Positions 15,687 to 25,382 of a DNA stretch of 64,000 nucleotides are shown here, one piece after another. Below the pieces are notes generated by a model that saw nothing but the letters and a program-made list of their open reading frames with translations, was not told the origin of the DNA and made no database searches. This stretch comes from Salinisphaera sp. G21_0 (GTDB lineage Bacteria > Pseudomonadota > Gammaproteobacteria > Pseudomonadales > Endozoicomonadaceae). The number at the start of each line of letters is the position of its first letter. The stretch's first letter is position 1. A program made the translations under genes and the position numbers. The stretch covers positions 90,405-154,404 of the forward strand of contig NZ_JAGHQW010000007.1 of the NCBI RefSeq assembly GCF_017744115.1, in the 5' to 3' direction.

Positions 15687-17324
15687 ATGAGTTTGACTCA
15701 AATTGCGACCTCAGGATTACTGGCCAGTCAGAAAGCACTGAATGTTGCCAGTAATAATATCGCTAATGCCGAGACTGAAGGATATAGCCGACAGACGGTT
15801 CAATACAGCCCTACCTATACGTTATACCCCGGAACCGGCGCTCTGGGTACGGGAGTGAGTACCAGTGCCGTTAATCGTATCACCAGCAGTTTTCTGACTG
15901 CCCAGATGTGGGAGAGTCAGTCCCTTGCCAGTGAAAGTAATATCCATGCTCAGTACCTGAACGATCTTGATCAATGGCTGGGCAATGAGAATACGTCGTT
16001 ATCGAAAGGTTTTGAGCAATTTTTTTCAGCACTGAATGGCAGTTCTGTTGACCCTTATGCTTTAAGTGCACGACAGGTGGTAATAGCCGAGAGTGTCGGG
16101 CTCGCTGAACGCTTTAACACCCTTTATGCCCAGTTACAGGGGCAGGCGACCATGGTCGGCCAGCAACTGAATGCGGCAGCGGATCAGGCCAATGGTTTGC
16201 TGGCTAACATTGCGGCATTTAATGATCAGCTGCGTTCTTTGTCCACAGGTAACCAGCCTGCTAATGAAATACTGGATCAGAGAGACCAGGCCATTCGCGA
16301 CCTGTCTGAGTTGGTATCGGTTAATGTACTGGAGCAGTCGGATGGCTCATACAGTCTGTATATGAAATCTGGCCAGCCTCTTATTCTGGGTAATCAATTC
16401 AATGCACTTAGCGCCAATGGTCAGGTAGATGCAGCCAATGGATTTCAATTACAGCTCAATACCGGCAATTCTGAAATTCCGATTACGGGTGATCCCGGAG
16501 GTGTCATAGGAGGCCTGATGACTTACCAGTCGGAAGAGCTTGTTCAGGCCCGCAATGAGCTGGGACGTCTGGCAGTCATGATTACCAGTGAAATTAATGA
16601 CCAGTTACAGGTTGGAGAAGACTTGAATGGCAATTCAGGAGCAGCATTATTCAATGACCTGACGACACCGGTTGGTGCTGTGATGGCGTTGGATATGTCA
16701 TCGACCGCGGTTTCTTCATTAACGATTGTTAATACCAGTCAGTTACAGGCCAGTGAATATGATTTCCGGGTAGATAATTCCGGTAATTACAACCTGGTGC
16801 GCAGGTCTGACGGTGCTCAGGTTGCTGCTGGTGTCTTGACTGGCTCAGGCACTGATATTATTGCTTTTGATGGTGTTGAAATCCGTGTGGACGGTACCGC
16901 AACAGACCAGCTTTATCGTTTATCACCGGTACGCTTCGGTGCCAGAGAGATCCAGACTGCCCTGACGGACCCTGCTGCCCTGGCATTTTCTGCTCCTGGC
17001 AGTGGCGTGGGGGATAACAGTAACCTGCTGGAACTGGTGGCCATTCAGTCCAAAGGGGTGCTCAATAATGGCCAGAGCACATTGATGACTGCCTATTCAG
17101 GATTTGTGGGCGATATCGCTGTGCAAACCGCTCGAATGAAAACAGAGGCTGATGGTGGGCAGGCCCTGTTAAGTCAGGCGGAAGCGGCTGTCAGTACCTA
17201 CAGTGGTGTTAATCTGGATGAAGAAGCAGCCAGTATTCTTCGCTTCCAGCAGCTTTACAGCGCTAATGCCAGAGTGATTTCGGTGGCTCGCACCACCTTT
17301 GATGCTTTGCTGGCTATGTTCTGA
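15687..17324 (+). CDS. flgK: FlgK, hook-filament junction protein 1
   Basis: First hook-associated protein, joining hook to filament with FlgL. The 545 residues start with the axial motif (GLLASQKALNVASNNIANAE, then TEGYSRQTVQ) and end with a FlgK C-terminal helix (EEAASILRFQQLYSANARVI). The middle is variable and beta-rich. An 87-base gap before it contains a short CTTGAG/CTCAAG inverted repeat (15604-15627) without a T-run. Confidence 0.94.
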   Translation: MSLTQIATSGLLASQKALNVASNNIANAETEGYSRQTVQYSPTYTLYPGTGALGTGVSTSAVNRITSSFLTAQMWESQSLASESNIHAQYLNDLDQWLGNENTSLSKGFEQFFSALNGSSVDPYALSARQVVIAESVGLAERFNTLYAQLQGQATMVGQQLNAAADQANGLLANIAAFNDQLRSLSTGNQPANEILDQRDQAIRDLSELVSVNVLEQSDGSYSLYMKSGQPLILGNQFNALSANGQVDAANGFQLQLNTGNSEIPITGDPGGVIGGLMTYQSEELVQARNELGRLAVMITSEINDQLQVGEDLNGNSGAALFNDLTTPVGAVMALDMSSTAVSSLTIVNTSQLQASEYDFRVDNSGNYNLVRRSDGAQVAAGVLTGSGTDIIAFDGVEIRVDGTATDQLYRLSPVRFGAREIQTALTDPAALAFSAPGSGVGDNSNLLELVAIQSKGVLNNGQSTLMTAYSGFVGDIAVQTARMKTEADGGQALLSQAEAAVSTYSGVNLDEEAASILRFQQLYSANARVISVARTTFDALLAMF

Positions 17325-17371
17325 CTATTAAAAACACAGACTGGAGAAAACCGTTCCAGGGAGAAGGAACC

Positions 17372-18283
17372 ATGAGGATAAGTACCGGTAACTATAACAG
17401 AGTGATGCTGCAGGTCATGCAGCATACTATGGCGGACCTGGCAAAAACTTCAGATCAGCTGTCAACAGGCAAACGAATTCTTCAGCCTTCAGATGATGCC
17501 ATTGATACCGTAAAGGTCTTGCAACTGAATAATGAACTGACAGCCATCGGTCAGTTTGAAAATAATATCAGCTCCGCTACTGGCTGGCTGCAGCAGCAGG
17601 ATGCGCTTTACAGCAGCATGAATGATTTACTGCTAAGAGCAAGGGATCTCCTGTTACAAGCTGCCAATGGTACACAGAGCGGTGCTGACCTTAAGTCACT
17701 GGCAACAGAGTTAAGCTCTTTGAATGAATCGCTGCTTAGCCTTGCCAATTATCAGACGGCAGATGGTCAGTATCTGTTTTCTGGTACGACCACAAACCAG
17801 CAACCGGTGGTCCAATCCGTTGGAGATTATGCCTACAACGGCAACAACCAGTTCCGTCAGGTGGCCATCAGTGGCTCTGCGCAGGTTCAGATTACCCAGC
17901 CCGGCAACGAACTATTCTTTGATAACTCTGCTACACCTCCCCTGGACAGTATTTTTGATGCGTTAACGACTGCAGTGTCTGAGCTGAATAATCCAGTCAA
18001 TCTATCAACGGTTCTTGCAGATACCATTACCCGGGTTGATGCAACCATGGAGCGTATTGGCACTGCACAAACCCGCAGCGGCAGTGATCTGAACCTGTTG
18101 GATCGAATTTCAGAAAGTCACGCTGATATTCGCCTTTTTGCCGAACAGTTGAAATCAAACCTTGAAGATATTGATATGGTTGAAGCGACGACCCGGTTAA
18201 ATCAGCAGCAGTTGATTCTTTCTGCCAGCCAGCAGGTTTATGCCAGTATCAGACAGCTATCTCTATTCAACTACTTAACCTGA
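17372..18283 (+). CDS. flgL: FlgL, hook-filament junction protein 3
   Basis: Second hook-filament junction protein, between FlgK and the flagellin filament. The 303 residues have the flagellin-like N-terminal coil (MADLAKTSDQLSTGKRILQP, SDDAIDTVKVLQL) and C-terminal coil ending RQLSLFNYLT. The ATG at 17372 follows a GGGAGAAGGA site. It ends the flgB-L operon. A diverged, truncated second copy lies at 7195-7443 on the opposite strand. Confidence 0.94.
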   Translation: MRISTGNYNRVMLQVMQHTMADLAKTSDQLSTGKRILQPSDDAIDTVKVLQLNNELTAIGQFENNISSATGWLQQQDALYSSMNDLLLRARDLLLQAANGTQSGADLKSLATELSSLNESLLSLANYQTADGQYLFSGTTTNQQPVVQSVGDYAYNGNNQFRQVAISGSAQVQITQPGNELFFDNSATPPLDSIFDALTTAVSELNNPVNLSTVLADTITRVDATMERIGTAQTRSGSDLNLLDRISESHADIRLFAEQLKSNLEDIDMVEATTRLNQQQLILSASQQVYASIRQLSLFNYLT

Positions 18284-18308
18284 TAGCCTTCGGTAAACCG
18301 GATTTAAT

Positions 18309-18328
18309 CCAGAGGTCATAATCTCTGG
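18309..18328 (+). terminator. Hairpin between flgL and flgM, possible weak terminator
   Basis: CCAGAG (18309-18314), eight bases, CTCTGG (18323-18328), followed by TAATTTAA rather than a clean T-run. It falls after flgL and immediately before the sigma-28 site of flgM, where the end of the flgB-L transcript would be expected. Confidence 0.35.
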
Positions 18329-18333
18329 TAATT

Positions 18334-18360
18334 TAAGATTTTGAATACTCTTGCCGATGT
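18334..18360 (+). promoter_or_regulatory. Sigma-28 (FliA) promoter candidate for flgM
   Basis: TAAG (18334-18337), 15 bases, GCCGATGT (18353-18360): the -10 hexamer core GCCGAT is perfect. It lies 31 bases before the flgM ATG. The -35 TAAG is the same variant seen at fliC. FliA control of the gene for its own anti-sigma factor is the usual feedback loop. Confidence 0.7.
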
Positions 18361-18391
18361 TTGTACAGAACGTTTTCGGAAGAGTGTAGTT

Positions 18392-18700
18392 ATGTCCAGC
18401 ATAAAAGGCCCAGGTGGAAAAAAGGCGGGAGCAGTCAATAGTTCAAAGGTTCGTGTAGAAAAAAGTGCCGCTGTAGACCGTTCTCCCCGGGTAGCCGAAG
18501 ACCATTTAAATGTAAGCGCCTCGGCCCAGCAAATTGATGAACTTTTTCAGCAACTGGCTGACCTGGAAGATGTCAATGCAGCCAGAGTCAAAAGTGTTCG
18601 TGAGTCGATTAAAAAGGGCAACTTTCCCATTGATTATCAGCGGCTTGCTGACAAAATTCTGGAACTTTCTGATGAACTCAACTCAGAGAATGACGACTGA
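18392..18700 (+). CDS. flgM: FlgM, anti-sigma-28 factor
   Basis: Small protein that holds FliA inactive until the hook is complete, then is exported. From ATG 18392 it has 102 residues: a disordered, basic N-terminus and the C-terminal FliA-binding helices (VNAARVKSVRESIKKGNFPI, DYQRLADKILELSDEL). The frame is open upstream from a TTG at 18341, but that start would lie upstream of or within the promoter -10, so 18392 is preferred. It overlaps flgN by 11 bases. Position after flgL rather than beside flgA is unlike Salmonella. Confidence 0.9.
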   Translation: MSSIKGPGGKKAGAVNSSKVRVEKSAAVDRSPRVAEDHLNVSASAQQIDELFQQLADLEDVNAARVKSVRESIKKGNFPIDYQRLADKILELSDELNSENDD

Positions 18701-19238
18701 TTCAAAAAACGCGAGTGGTGCCTCAGCTCTCCAGCCATCAGGTGTTGATGGTGGATTAGAAGACCTTTGTCAGAAAATGCTGGGTAATATTCAGGATGCC
18801 CTGGCACTGTCCAGGAAGCTGGAAAGAGTCCTGGAATCCGTACATCAGAAAATGCTGGAGCGTAATATCGCGGCACTTGAACACACCCTGGAAAATCAGA
18901 TTCAACTCCTCAATATGCTCCAAATGAACGGGGCTCTCCGGGAGCATTATCTCAAGCCTTTTGGACTCAGTCCCGATCAGCAGGGGATGTCGCACTTTTT
19001 CTCTCTGGTGAATCGGCAATCATCCAATACGTTAACCGTCAACGGTCAGGCACTGGATAAATACTGGTACCAATTAGAGGGATCTGCGCACCGTTGTCAG
19101 CAGATCAACAGTGCTAATGGGCGGTTGCTGGCCAGGTTGTCGGCAAGTACGCGAAAAATCATTGAGTTAACTTTTTCCGGGCAGACAGCCGCTACTTATG
19201 ATCAGAATGGCCTGACTGTGAATTCAATGGCTGAATAA
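18690..19238 (+). CDS. flgN: FlgN-like export chaperone for FlgK and FlgL
   Basis: A helical protein of about 182 residues (from ATG 18690, with 18672 as an alternative) following flgM, the usual place of flgN. It has a long coiled region (LALSRKLERVLESVHQKMLE) and the FlgN-like stretch NQIQLLNMLQMNGALREHYL. FlgN binds the C-terminal ends of FlgK and FlgL before export. Sequence conservation of this family is low, so the name rests on context plus helical pattern. It ends with a one-base overlap onto motY. Confidence 0.8.
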   Translation: MTTDSKNASGASALQPSGVDGGLEDLCQKMLGNIQDALALSRKLERVLESVHQKMLERNIAALEHTLENQIQLLNMLQMNGALREHYLKPFGLSPDQQGMSHFFSLVNRQSSNTLTVNGQALDKYWYQLEGSAHRCQQINSANGRLLARLSASTRKIIELTFSGQTAATYDQNGLTVNSMAE

Positions 19239-20086
19239 TGAAGCATATCTTACATGGGATTGTGTTAAGCCTGTTCTTTCAGGCTTTTTTTATTCTCGCG
19301 GATGATGTGTACCCTCATGATCTTTCTGATGCCCGGTGGCATCATTCCGGTAACCGCTTTTTCTGTTTGCTGAAAAACCAAGTGCCCGGTTTGGGTGATG
19401 TCAGTTTGACCGCTGAAGCAGGCGACAGGGAAACGCTTTCTATGGTCCCTGACCCATTCTCGGATAATGACAGGCAAGTCACTGTTTCACTGGCATCGTC
19501 ACCCTGGCAGGCGATAACGGATGATCGGGTAGTTGCCCGTACCCGACTTTATGAGGGTGACCCGCTTAGCATTCATCTCAATACATTGGCCCTGATGAAA
19601 GCTTTCCAGCAGGGAAAACAGCTGAAATTACAGATTACCACAGAGGCCAGCAAAGATGTTGTTATTCAGGTTACTCCGCTGGAGGTTCAGCAGGTTGCTG
19701 AGCAGTTTTATCGCTGTATGGATGATTTACTTTTGCTCAGCTTTGACCAGGCTGAGCATAATACCTTCTACTACTCCTCGGGGAAGCTGAGCCTGGATTC
19801 CGGACAGCGTGAACTGCTCAGTCATATTGCCGAATATGTGATGGCCGACCCGTCTGTTCAGCAAATAATCATTGATGCGCATACTGACTCTTATGGCCAT
19901 GAACTGGCTAACCGGGCGTTGTCTAAAAAAAGAAGCGAGGCTGTTGCCGCAAGCCTGAAACAGATGGGTGTTCCCGGGGATAAGATCTTAATGCGCTTTC
20001 ATGGCGAGCGATATCCTGTGGCAGATAACCGGACAAAAGCTGGTCGTGGTAAAAACAGGCGTGTCGAGATTTGGTTAAAGCGATAA
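19238..20086 (+). CDS. motY: MotY-like T-ring protein
   Basis: Periplasmic protein with an N-terminal signal peptide (LHGIVLSLFFQAFFILA), a MotY-type N-terminal beta domain containing two Cys, and a C-terminal OmpA-type peptidoglycan-binding domain (IIIDAHTDSYGHELANRALS; GRGKNRRVEIW). MotY anchors stator units around the basal body in Vibrio flagella, and lateral systems carry a dedicated copy. In lateral loci the order is motY-lafK-fliE; here fliE follows after 131 bases with no lafK. The start overlaps the flgN stop (TAATG). Confidence 0.87.
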   Translation: MKHILHGIVLSLFFQAFFILADDVYPHDLSDARWHHSGNRFFCLLKNQVPGLGDVSLTAEAGDRETLSMVPDPFSDNDRQVTVSLASSPWQAITDDRVVARTRLYEGDPLSIHLNTLALMKAFQQGKQLKLQITTEASKDVVIQVTPLEVQQVAEQFYRCMDDLLLLSFDQAEHNTFYYSSGKLSLDSGQRELLSHIAEYVMADPSVQQIIIDAHTDSYGHELANRALSKKRSEAVAASLKQMGVPGDKILMRFHGERYPVADNRTKAGRGKNRRVEIWLKR

Positions 20087-20105
20087 ATCCTGATTACAAC
20101 CTTTC

Positions 20106-20132
20106 TAAACTCTGTCAATACTCCGTCGATAT
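20106..20132 (+). promoter_or_regulatory. Sigma-28 (FliA) promoter candidate for fliE
   Basis: TAAA (20106-20109), 15 bases, GTCGATAT (20125-20132): perfect -35 and six of eight -10 positions. It lies 85 bases before the preferred fliE ATG. In other lateral systems fliE is under LafK and sigma-54; neither lafK nor a GG-N10-GC site is seen here. Confidence 0.6.
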
Positions 20133-20217
20133 CCTAAATATTCTGGAATCGTAGTTTATATGTGGGCTCTTTCAGCCTGGTTCCAGCTGTGATTGCAAAA
20201 TGGGCAAGGGAATGCAC

Positions 20218-20535
20218 ATGGATATCAAAGGATTACCCTCTGATGTTATCAGCCCTGTGCTGACTGACCGCACACAGTCAGTGCTACCTTCAGGGCATGC
20301 CTCTGGCAGTGAGCTACCGGACTTCTCCCGGGTATTGAAAACCGCCATGGATAAAGTCAATGAACTGCAACAGTCCGCCTCTGTGAAAATGCATGAGGTG
20401 GATACCGGTGCGTCTCAGGATCTTCTTGGCACCATGATTTCTACCCAAAAGGCCAGTATCTCTTTTCAGGCACTGTTACAAGTCAGAAACAAGGCAGTAG
20501 CAGCCTATGAAGAAATCATGCGTATGCAAATTTAA
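20218..20535 (+). CDS. fliE: FliE, MS-ring/rod junction protein
   Basis: FliE links the MS ring to the proximal rod and is the first exported subunit. From ATG 20218, preceded by AAGGGA at a good distance, it has 105 residues with the family C-terminus (DLLGTMISTQKASISFQALL, QVRNKAVAAYEEIMRMQI). Two further in-frame ATGs at 20200 and 20212 are possible but worse placed. It begins the fliEFGHIJ-flgA operon. Confidence 0.92.
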   Translation: MDIKGLPSDVISPVLTDRTQSVLPSGHASGSELPDFSRVLKTAMDKVNELQQSASVKMHEVDTGASQDLLGTMISTQKASISFQALLQVRNKAVAAYEEIMRMQI

Positions 20536-20560
20536 TCTTTAGGTAAAGGCAGAATAAGCC

Positions 20561-22219
20561 ATGGCAGAGACGGTAGCTGATAGCTCTCCAGAGGCCTCTG
20601 GTCAGGAAGAGCAGGTCAAGGCATCCTGGCAGGTATATCTGGAAAAAGCACAATCATTTATTCAGGATAATCGTGGTTATCAGGCCATCATGATGGTGAT
20701 GCTGGCTGCAGGTATAGCGTTGCTGGTGGTTTTCTGGCTCTGGTCTCAGTCTGCGGATTACCAGCCTCTATACGGTAATCAGGAATTATACGATGTTGCC
20801 AGTATTGTTGAAGTCCTCGACCGTGAAGGTATGGAATATAAGCTTCACCCGGAGTCTGGCCAGGTATTGGTTGATGCAGGCCGACTCAGTGAAGCCCGAA
20901 TGAAGCTTTCTGTCGCGGGCATTCAGGCAAGATCGCCTGAAGGGCTTGATTCGCTGAATCAACAGGAACTTGGCACCAGCCAGTTTGTTGAGGGGGTTCG
21001 ATACCTCAGGGGGCTGGAGGGCGAGCTTGCCCAAACCATTATCAGTCTGAAACCGGTCAAAAATGCACGGATTCACTTAGCCATTCCCAAGAGAAGCAGC
21101 TTTATCCGGCGTCAGGAAAAACCATCGGCATCTGTTTTTGTAAGCCTGTATGCGGGCTACCGGCTCAGCTCTGAACAGGTAGAAGGCATTATCAACCTGG
21201 TGGCTACCAGTGTTGCCAATATGAATAGAGAGGATGTGTCGGTCATTGACCAGAGTGGCAAGTTGCTCTCTTCAGAGGTTTTGCTTAATGACAGTGCTTT
21301 GGGAGAAGTCTCAAGGCAGTTTGATTTCAAGCAACAGGTGGAATCCCGTTACCAGGAAAGAATCAGTCATTTGCTGGAACCACTGGTAGGCCCGGGAAAT
21401 TATCGGGCCCAGGTAACGGCTAGCGTTGACTTTGAAAAGGTTATTCAGACCGTTGAACAGTTTGACCCCGGTACCGCAGTGTTGCGCAGTGAACAGGGTA
21501 AAGAGCGGATCAATACTGGTGGTCAGGCAAGAGGTATTCCCGGTACGTTGAGTAATCAGCCACCGGAAGAGACCGACCCTGAGGATGATACTGAAACCAG
21601 TACCCAGTCTGAGTTTGTGCGCAATTATGAGGTCGACAAGTTGGTACGACAGGTTTCCAATCAGCAGGGACGGATCGAAAAGCTCAGTATAGCGGTGGTT
21701 TTTAATGAGAAGCCCGATCAGGCTCTGGGAACGGTGAGTTGGGATCAGGCCAGACTGGACAGTATCCGTCAGTTGATCATTGATGCCACCGGTCTGGATC
21801 AGGCAAGAGGCGATCAGATCAGTATTCACACGGCACCGTTTGTGCCTGTAGCAAGTGTTGCTCCAGAGCCCCTTGTCTGGTGGCAGCAACCTCAGGCGTT
21901 GTACTACGTCAAATATGGTAGCGGCACATTACTGGCGGTCATGGTGCTGATGTTTCTTATCCGTCCATTAATGAAACAGGTGACCGTTAATCTGGAGCCT
22001 CCCAAAGAGTCTTTACCGGCACTGGTTGAAGGTGGTGCACTGGACAGTCAGGAAGGAGAAGAGAATGAGCGTCGGATTCTGTTTGACGAAACGTTCAATT
22101 TGCTCCCTCCTGAACTGGCAGACTTTGAAACTCAGATTACTCATATGAGAAAACTGTCAACCAAGCAGCCTGAACGGGTTGCCCAGGTCATTAAATTATG
22201 GATGAGCAGCTATGACTGA
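20561..22219 (+). CDS. fliF: FliF, flagellar MS-ring protein
   Basis: The membrane ring that is the base of the motor. The 552 residues show the two expected membrane segments (about 45-65, AIMMVMLAAGIALLVVFWLW, and about 448-470, GSGTLLAVMVLMFLIR) enclosing the periplasmic ring-building motifs, and the cytosolic C-terminal helix (DFETQITHMRKLSTKQPERV) that binds FliG. It overlaps fliG by eight bases. Confidence 0.95.
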   Translation: MAETVADSSPEASGQEEQVKASWQVYLEKAQSFIQDNRGYQAIMMVMLAAGIALLVVFWLWSQSADYQPLYGNQELYDVASIVEVLDREGMEYKLHPESGQVLVDAGRLSEARMKLSVAGIQARSPEGLDSLNQQELGTSQFVEGVRYLRGLEGELAQTIISLKPVKNARIHLAIPKRSSFIRRQEKPSASVFVSLYAGYRLSSEQVEGIINLVATSVANMNREDVSVIDQSGKLLSSEVLLNDSALGEVSRQFDFKQQVESRYQERISHLLEPLVGPGNYRAQVTASVDFEKVIQTVEQFDPGTAVLRSEQGKERINTGGQARGIPGTLSNQPPEETDPEDDTETSTQSEFVRNYEVDKLVRQVSNQQGRIEKLSIAVVFNEKPDQALGTVSWDQARLDSIRQLIIDATGLDQARGDQISIHTAPFVPVASVAPEPLVWWQQPQALYYVKYGSGTLLAVMVLMFLIRPLMKQVTVNLEPPKESLPALVEGGALDSQEGEENERRILFDETFNLLPPELADFETQITHMRKLSTKQPERVAQVIKLWMSSYD

Positions 22220-23231
22220 TTCGACCGCACTGGCTTTACGACAGCCGACGACCAGGGATATTGCTATTTTACTGCTGAGCCTGGGTGAGAAAGGTGCAGC
22301 CAAGGTAATGGGGCATCTCAGCCAGAGAGAGGTTCGCCAGATCAGTGCCTCAATGGCCGCCATGGCACCACTGAAACGTGACCAGGTGCAGGAAGTTCTG
22401 GAACTTTTCTTTCACACCTATCGTTATGACAGCGGTTTAACCGGTTCATCCCGGGGTTACCTGGATAAGACACTGAAGCTGGCCCTGGGAGATAAAGAAG
22501 CAAAGGGGGTGATGGACTCCATTTTTGGTGATGAGGATAACTCTCTGGAAACCATGAAGTTGATGGACTCAGCAACCATTACCGAGTTGATTGCGGGCGA
22601 ACACCCTCAGTTGCAGGCTGTTGTTCTGACCTACCTTGAACCAGAGCAGGCCGCTGAAGTATTGCAGCGATTGCCGGTGGCCTCTCATCAAGACCTCTTA
22701 TCCAGGGTTGCAAGACTTGAAGAACTCCATCCTTCCATTTTGCAAGAATTGAACCGGATGTTTGATGACAACATTGGCCGACTGGGCACCAGCCATAACA
22801 CCACGGTCAGTGGTCTCAGGCAGGTTGCCGATATTATGAATCGGATGGGTGAAACGACCGTTAAAAATGTCCTGGGCTTCTTTAAAGAGCAGGATAAGAA
22901 GCTGGCGGAAAAAATTGAACAACAGATGTTCGTCTTTGAGCATATTGTCCGTCTGGATGAGGATGTATTGCGCAGAATTATCAGTGAAGTCAGTCAGGAT
23001 ATTCTGGCGTTGGCGCTCAAAGGCGTGGCTCAAGAGGTGATGGATGCCATTCTGGCTACCATGACCAAACGTACTGCAAAGTTTCTTCTGGAAGATATTG
23101 AAAACCTCGGTTCTGTCCGTGCCAGCCAGGTGCAGGGTGCAAGGAATGATGTTCTGCGCATCGCCCGGCAGCTGGCGGCCAGTGGGGAGATTGAGCTGAG
23201 CTTCAATGATGATGAAGAGATGATCGAGTAA
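22212..23231 (+). CDS. fliG: FliG, rotor/switch protein
   Basis: Rotor protein that transmits torque from the stators and couples FliF to FliM. The 339 residues have the three FliG domains; the middle-domain EHPQLQAVVLTYLEPEQAAE motif and the C-terminal charged torque helix (DEDVLRRIISEVSQDILALA, then QDI-A-LKG) are clear. It overlaps the end of fliF, so the two are translationally coupled. Confidence 0.95.
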   Translation: MTDSTALALRQPTTRDIAILLLSLGEKGAAKVMGHLSQREVRQISASMAAMAPLKRDQVQEVLELFFHTYRYDSGLTGSSRGYLDKTLKLALGDKEAKGVMDSIFGDEDNSLETMKLMDSATITELIAGEHPQLQAVVLTYLEPEQAAEVLQRLPVASHQDLLSRVARLEELHPSILQELNRMFDDNIGRLGTSHNTTVSGLRQVADIMNRMGETTVKNVLGFFKEQDKKLAEKIEQQMFVFEHIVRLDEDVLRRIISEVSQDILALALKGVAQEVMDAILATMTKRTAKFLLEDIENLGSVRASQVQGARNDVLRIARQLAASGEIELSFNDDEEMIE

Positions 23232-23247
23232 TTGCCAAGAGGCTACC

Positions 23248-24042
23248 ATGAAAAACAGAAACAGAATCTGGCAGCCTGAGACAGCGGCCTATAAACGGTT
23301 TCAGTTTCCCGTGCATGACCGTGAGTCTATTCAGGAGCGCACTGGCGGTGCATCCACTGAAAACGAAGCAGACATATTTAAAGAAAAAAGTTACCAGACT
23401 CACTCCATCAAGCCAGAGCCCACTGTCCCGAATTCAAATAACCGGCAAAGCTCTGATGCTGTGGAAAAAGCGCGGGCAGAAAACCATGCTGCGCAGATGC
23501 AAAAGATTGAGAAGCAAAGCTATCAACGGGGCTATGAGGAAGGCAGGCGCCTGGGATTTGAGGAAGCCTCTGGCAAAGTAGCCAGTCAGGTGCAGCAGGC
23601 TTCTGAACAACATAAAGCCTTTTTTGAGAGCCTTCATAAGGAACTGGCATCACTACAGACGGAACACCTGAAAAATCGTGAACAACTGTCGATCTGGCTT
23701 GGACAGGTTGTGGAAGAGGTATGCCGCCAGGTGGTTCGTACGGAAGTCAGTACACAACAGGGCCAAATTGTTGAGATTATTCGCCAGACTCTGGACCTTA
23801 TACCCGAAAGTGATGAGTACTCGATTCATGTTTGTGAGCAGGATGCAGAGCTTCTCAGAGAAGTGAAACCTGATTTTGGTATTCCATGGCAACTATCAGT
23901 AAGCCAGGAGTTGACTCCCGGAGACTGTCGTATTGTTGCCAGTGATGGAGAGGCTGATGCCCGTTTGGAGAGCAGGCTGATGCAATGTCTGGATATAATT
24001 CGGGAATCCCTGCCGGCAAATCTGGAGGCGGTCACTTCATGA
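23248..24042 (+). CDS. fliH: FliH, regulator of the export ATPase
   Basis: Cytosolic stalk protein that binds and restrains the FliI ATPase. The 264 residues have a low-complexity N-terminus, a region of GxxxG-type spacing (QRGYEEGRRLGFEEASGKV) typical of FliH, a coiled coil, and a C-terminal domain (VVEEVCRQVVRTEVSTQQGQ) like the V-ATPase stator E subunit. Its stop overlaps the FliI start as ATGA. Confidence 0.9.
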   Translation: MKNRNRIWQPETAAYKRFQFPVHDRESIQERTGGASTENEADIFKEKSYQTHSIKPEPTVPNSNNRQSSDAVEKARAENHAAQMQKIEKQSYQRGYEEGRRLGFEEASGKVASQVQQASEQHKAFFESLHKELASLQTEHLKNREQLSIWLGQVVEEVCRQVVRTEVSTQQGQIVEIIRQTLDLIPESDEYSIHVCEQDAELLREVKPDFGIPWQLSVSQELTPGDCRIVASDGEADARLESRLMQCLDIIRESLPANLEAVTS

Positions 24043-25382
24043 CGGGGCTGACGATGGAGGGTGATACCCTGATCAATCGCTTACGTTCTGTACCCGTGGC
24101 CACAGTGACTGGCCGGGTCGCATCGATTAACGGCTTACTGCTTGAGGCGACGGGTATCAAATTGCCAGTTGGCCAGTTGTGTCGCATTCGCTCACGATCC
24201 GGTGGGGAGTTCGATGCAGAAGTGGTTGGGTTTAATAAAAAACAGTCCTTTCTTATGTCACTGTCTACTCATCAGGAGGGCCTGGCTCCGGGCGACCTGA
24301 TTATTCCGGCAGCGACCAATAAAAGTGTACCGATAGACAGTGGACTTATTGGCCGTGTAATAGACGCTATGGGACAACCATTGGATAACCAGCCACTGGT
24401 TGTCAACGAGCGTATACCGGTTTTGCCTCATCCCATAAACCCTATGCACAGAAGAGCGGTTGATACTCCACAGTATGTCGGGATCAGGGCTATTGATGGA
24501 CTGCTAACCCTGGGTCAGGGGCAGAGAGTTGGCCTGTTGGCGGGGAGCGGTGTCGGTAAGAGTACATTACTTGGCATGATGACCAGGAATACTCAGGCGG
24601 ATGTAACGGTGGTTGGGCTTATTGGTGAGCGTTCCAGGGAAGTGAAAGAGTTTGTTGAGAATACTCTGGGAACAGAGGGGATGGCCCGAACCATTGTCGT
24701 CGCTGCACCGGGTGATGAATCTCCGGTCAGAAGAATTCGTGCAGCCTCCTATTGTCATCGCATTGCAGAGTATTTCAGGGATCAGGGCAAGTCAGTCTTA
24801 CTGCTGATGGACTCATTAACCCGGTATGCCCAGGCGCATCGTGAGGTTGCACTTGCCATGGGAGAAGCACCTGCCTCACGGGGATTTCCTCCTTCGGTAT
24901 TCAGTAAAATTCCCATTCTGCTGGAACGTTCTGGCACAGGCTCAGGCAATGGGACTATTACTGCCGTCTATACCGTTCTGGCGGATGGTGATGATCTTAT
25001 GGATCCTATAGTAGACAGTGCTCGTTCGGTACTGGATGGGCATATTGTATTGAGTCGGGAACTTGCCGAGAAAGGGCATTACCCAGCCATTGATCTGGAC
25101 AAATCGATAAGCAGGGTGATGCCTCAGGTGGTGGATGAACGTCACCGGGAAAATGCCGGTCACTTTCGTCGCTACTATGCCAGGTATAACCAATTTCAGG
25201 AGCTTATGGCCATTGGTGCCTATCAGGCGGGTGCTGACCTTGAGCTGGATCGTGCCATTGAGCTTCGGCCGTCCATGGAGCAGTTTCTCCAACAGAGCCG
25301 CTTTGAACAGGTGAACCCGGAAGATAGCACCCAGCTGCTTAATCGCATGATGGCAAAAAAGGAAGTCTTGACCCATGGCTGA
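24039..25382 (+). CDS. fliI: FliI, flagellar export ATPase
   Basis: ATPase related to F1 beta that energises substrate unloading at the export gate. From ATG 24039 it has 447 residues with the Walker A loop GSGVGKST at 169-176, a Walker B strand VLLLMDSLTRYA at about 253-264 and the family ASRGFPPSVFSKIP stretch. The open frame extends to 23985 but that part overlaps fliH; ATG 24054 is a further option. It overlaps fliJ by eight bases. Confidence 0.95.
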   Translation: MTGLTMEGDTLINRLRSVPVATVTGRVASINGLLLEATGIKLPVGQLCRIRSRSGGEFDAEVVGFNKKQSFLMSLSTHQEGLAPGDLIIPAATNKSVPIDSGLIGRVIDAMGQPLDNQPLVVNERIPVLPHPINPMHRRAVDTPQYVGIRAIDGLLTLGQGQRVGLLAGSGVGKSTLLGMMTRNTQADVTVVGLIGERSREVKEFVENTLGTEGMARTIVVAAPGDESPVRRIRAASYCHRIAEYFRDQGKSVLLLMDSLTRYAQAHREVALAMGEAPASRGFPPSVFSKIPILLERSGTGSGNGTITAVYTVLADGDDLMDPIVDSARSVLDGHIVLSRELAEKGHYPAIDLDKSISRVMPQVVDERHRENAGHFRRYYARYNQFQELMAIGAYQAGADLELDRAIELRPSMEQFLQQSRFEQVNPEDSTQLLNRMMAKKEVLTHG